NCBI GenBank assembly: GCA_016722525.1
Contig: JADKJB010000001.1
Location: forward strand, 124,001-188,000
From: Bacteroidota bacterium
Lineage (GTDB): Bacteria; Bacteroidota; Bacteroidia; AKYH767-A; OLB10
Length of the DNA stretch: 64,000 bases
Direction of reading: 5' to 3'
A model generated the notes under the pieces. It made no database searches. It saw only the letters and a list, made by a program, of their open reading frames with translations, and was not told the DNA's origin. Of this stretch, positions 61,961 through 64,000 are shown one piece after another (positions within the stretch are counted from its first letter, which is position 1; every line of letters begins with the position of its first letter). The position numbers and the translations under genes are program-made.

Positions 61961-63807
61961 ATGAGCAAAAAAGGAGCAACAACTCAATCTGCATTTGGTG
62001 GAGTTTCTGTTTTAATCATTTGTTTATTTCCAATACTTTACCTTACCTTTTTTAATTTTACCTACGATCCAACCAATGTTCCCAGATTTTTAGTGCTTTC
62101 AGTCTTTCTGCTTGGGGCAGTTTGGCTTCTCAAAGATTTTGCTGAAAAATCAATTGCTGTTAAATTTGTCAATTTAGCTCTGATTGGATTTTATGCATGG
62201 AGTTTACTATCATTGACCTGGTCTTTGAGTGGCAGTGAATCGATTTTCCAAACACAAAAACATTTCATTTTTGTACTTTCTATTTTCCTGTTTAGTTCGT
62301 TGATTAAAAAAACAGCAATATCCCAATCTATATATCCAGATCATTAATTTTTCTGGTTCCCATTATTTTATTCGTATTTATCAAAGAACTTAATGTGGCT
62401 TTACATAAGAATACTTTTGACCAGTACACGATGTACCTGTTGCCCGGATTATCGGCTCACAAAAATCTTTTATCGGCTTACTTGTTTTTTATGTCCTCAT
62501 TTTTTATTCTGGGTTATTTCACTGATTATTCGAAATGGAAAAAATTTTATCTTCCATCATTTGTAGTTGTTTTTACCATTATTTTAATCCTTCTTACACG
62601 GGCTGTTTTTGTTGCATTTTTATCTTTTGTTCTTGTTTCCCTATTTTCTGCATGGTATATCAAGTTTAAAACAAAGACAAAAATTAAATTAGAAGGCTGG
62701 AAAAATTTAGTTGTCGCTATTGGAATAAGCTTTGCGCTATTTATCACTTTCTATGCATCATTTTCCAAAACCGAATACGCTGCTCAACAAGCTAATCCTG
62801 CCGGATATATGGAATCGACAACTGCAAATGAACGATTCGCATTGTGGTATTACTCGGCCAAAATGTTTATAAAATATCCGATTGCAGGGGTGGGTTCAGG
62901 TAACTGGAAAATGGTGTTACCAGAACAAAGCCTGAAAGGAGTTTATAGAGCACAATACGAAAATTTGGTTTTTCTACAGCCACACAATGATTACCTGTGG
63001 ATACTATGTGAGTTAGGTATTATCGGTTTATTACTATATGTAATACCTCTGATTCTGATATTCAATAGAGCTATTAAAACACTCTCAGAAGTAAATAATG
63101 CCAAACAACTGACACTACTTTTTCTAATCAGCACGGTAGCGGGATGGGCAACCATTTCGATATTTGATTTTCCCAAAGAACGAACTGAACTAATTCTTTT
63201 TTCAGGAACTTGTTTAGGATTGATTTACGGATTTTCTAAAAACGAAACCGAAAAAATACTATTTCATATTCCATGGAATATTTTTAGAACAGGAATAACT
63301 TTATTTTTAATTTTAAATATAGTGATCGGTTTATATCGGTTGTCAGGAGAAAAACATTTTATGGCACTGTCTAAATACCAAAAACTAAACAATCTGGAAT
63401 TAGTTATAACTGAAGCAAAGAAAGCAAAAAAACATTTTATGCAGATGGATCCATTTACATCACCATTTGATCTTTATATTGCAAGAGCCCATGCAGCAAG
63501 AGGAAGAACGGATTTAGCTTTTGAATCCTTCGAAAATGCCTTAGCAATTAACCCTAATTCATATGGTTGTCTGAATAATTTTGCCGGAACGTTAGCTAAA
63601 GCCGGACAATACGATAAAGCCATACCACTCTACCTTCGTGCTCAATCTATTTATCCTGATCTGGAAGATGGAATGTTTAATATCAGCTACACCTACACTC
63701 AGACAAAGCAATATGATTTAGCTGAAGAGTGGGTGCAAAAGGTGAAGAAAAACACGACAAGAAAAGACGCCTATTTAATTAAAATTGAGGAACTGCGTAA
63801 ACGTTAA
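61961..63807 (+). CDS. O-antigen ligase/polymerase-like membrane protein with C-terminal TPRs
   Basis: About 615 residues after repair. About ten to twelve membrane helices; the large periplasmic loop carries NERFALWYYSAKMFIKYPIAGVG and PHNDYLWILCELGIIGLLLY, the conserved Wzy_C/WaaL region with its His. The last ~130 residues are a soluble TPR stretch (ARAHAARGRTDLAFESFENALAINPNSYG). The frame breaks near 62330; a single-base change joins SIYISRSLIFLVPIILF. Probably polymerises or ligates a cell-surface polysaccharide on a lipid carrier, with the TPR part as a partner-binding module. Substrate unknown. Confidence 0.82.
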
Positions 63808-64000
63808 GAGCTGGTCAAATTCAGTTAATTGATTCATTCTTTCAGCTGAACAAAATAAAATAAATCCAATTTAAAGTTCGATCTAGTATTACTTCCTAAT
63901 TATTAAGCACTTTCCTGTAGTTTATGAATTGTTCGAACTGAGTTCCAACTAGTGAAAACTAGGCTTGTCATTGCGCAAAAAAATTCGGAATTTTGTATAA

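Noticed and set aside
63808..64000. Possible gene start or regulatory site at the right edge
   Set aside because: Only AT-rich sequence with short imperfect palindromes; no complete TAnnTTTG box or coding frame could be supported.

Overview
The window is a stretch of Bacteroidota chromosome, visibly AT-rich. Four things support this. Genes are preceded by the TAnnTTTG promoter box of the phylum rather than E. coli -35/-10 boxes. Five large secreted proteins end in type IX secretion (T9SS) C-terminal sorting domains. The block tRNA-Thr/Tyr/Gly/Thr-tuf-tRNA-Trp-secE-nusG-rplKAJL-rpoBC-DUF3467 has the layout of the phylum. The other core genes (hpf, rpsU, yebC, pyrG, yidC) also look bacteroidotal. 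I cannot place it below phylum.

Layout. (1) 1-11.7 kb, + strand: two giant paralogous T9SS cargo proteins (LamG, uncharacterised core, CBM-like domain, Ig/PKD-like repeats, Fn3, sorting domain) flank a small Fn3-plus-sorting-domain protein. (2) 11.8-20.2 kb: NamZ-like muramidase lipoprotein, LolC/E-type permease, cystathionine beta-synthase, a cobalamin-binding-type receptor without a signal peptide, a patatin/beta-barrel protein and a GT-C glycosyltransferase. (3) 20.3-34.3 kb, - strand: the transcription/translation block with five tRNAs. (4) 34.5-49.8 kb: accessory block with two tail-fibre-like secreted proteins, a metzincin-like PKD protein, Ada, a large T9SS protein with dockerin-like and cohesin-like parts, an unknown helical protein and a methyltransferase. 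(5) 50-51.4 kb, - strand: rpsU-xerC-hpf. (6) 51.5-56.9 kb, + strand: a compact run of methyltransferase, nucleotidyltransferase, B12-type radical SAM, methyltransferase and second B12-type radical SAM. This is the best candidate for an undescribed pathway. (7) 56.9-63.8 kb: yebC, pyrG, yidC, a DUF6438-like lipoprotein and an O-antigen ligase-like protein with TPRs.

Sequence quality. About twenty genes are split by frame breaks, including single-copy essential ones (rpoC, pyrG, rplA). Almost every break can be repaired by changing one homopolymer by one base, nearly always by adding a base. I therefore read them as consensus errors and report each gene as one CDS spanning its pieces. Two breaks in the giant paralogues are different: they are internal deletions of 44 and 119 nt relative to each other.

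How the parts relate. The secreted proteins are surface or extracellular factors exported by Sec and then T9SS, probably for polymer binding or degradation. The radical SAM/methyltransferase run probably builds or modifies a lipid or small metabolite. The rest is housekeeping.
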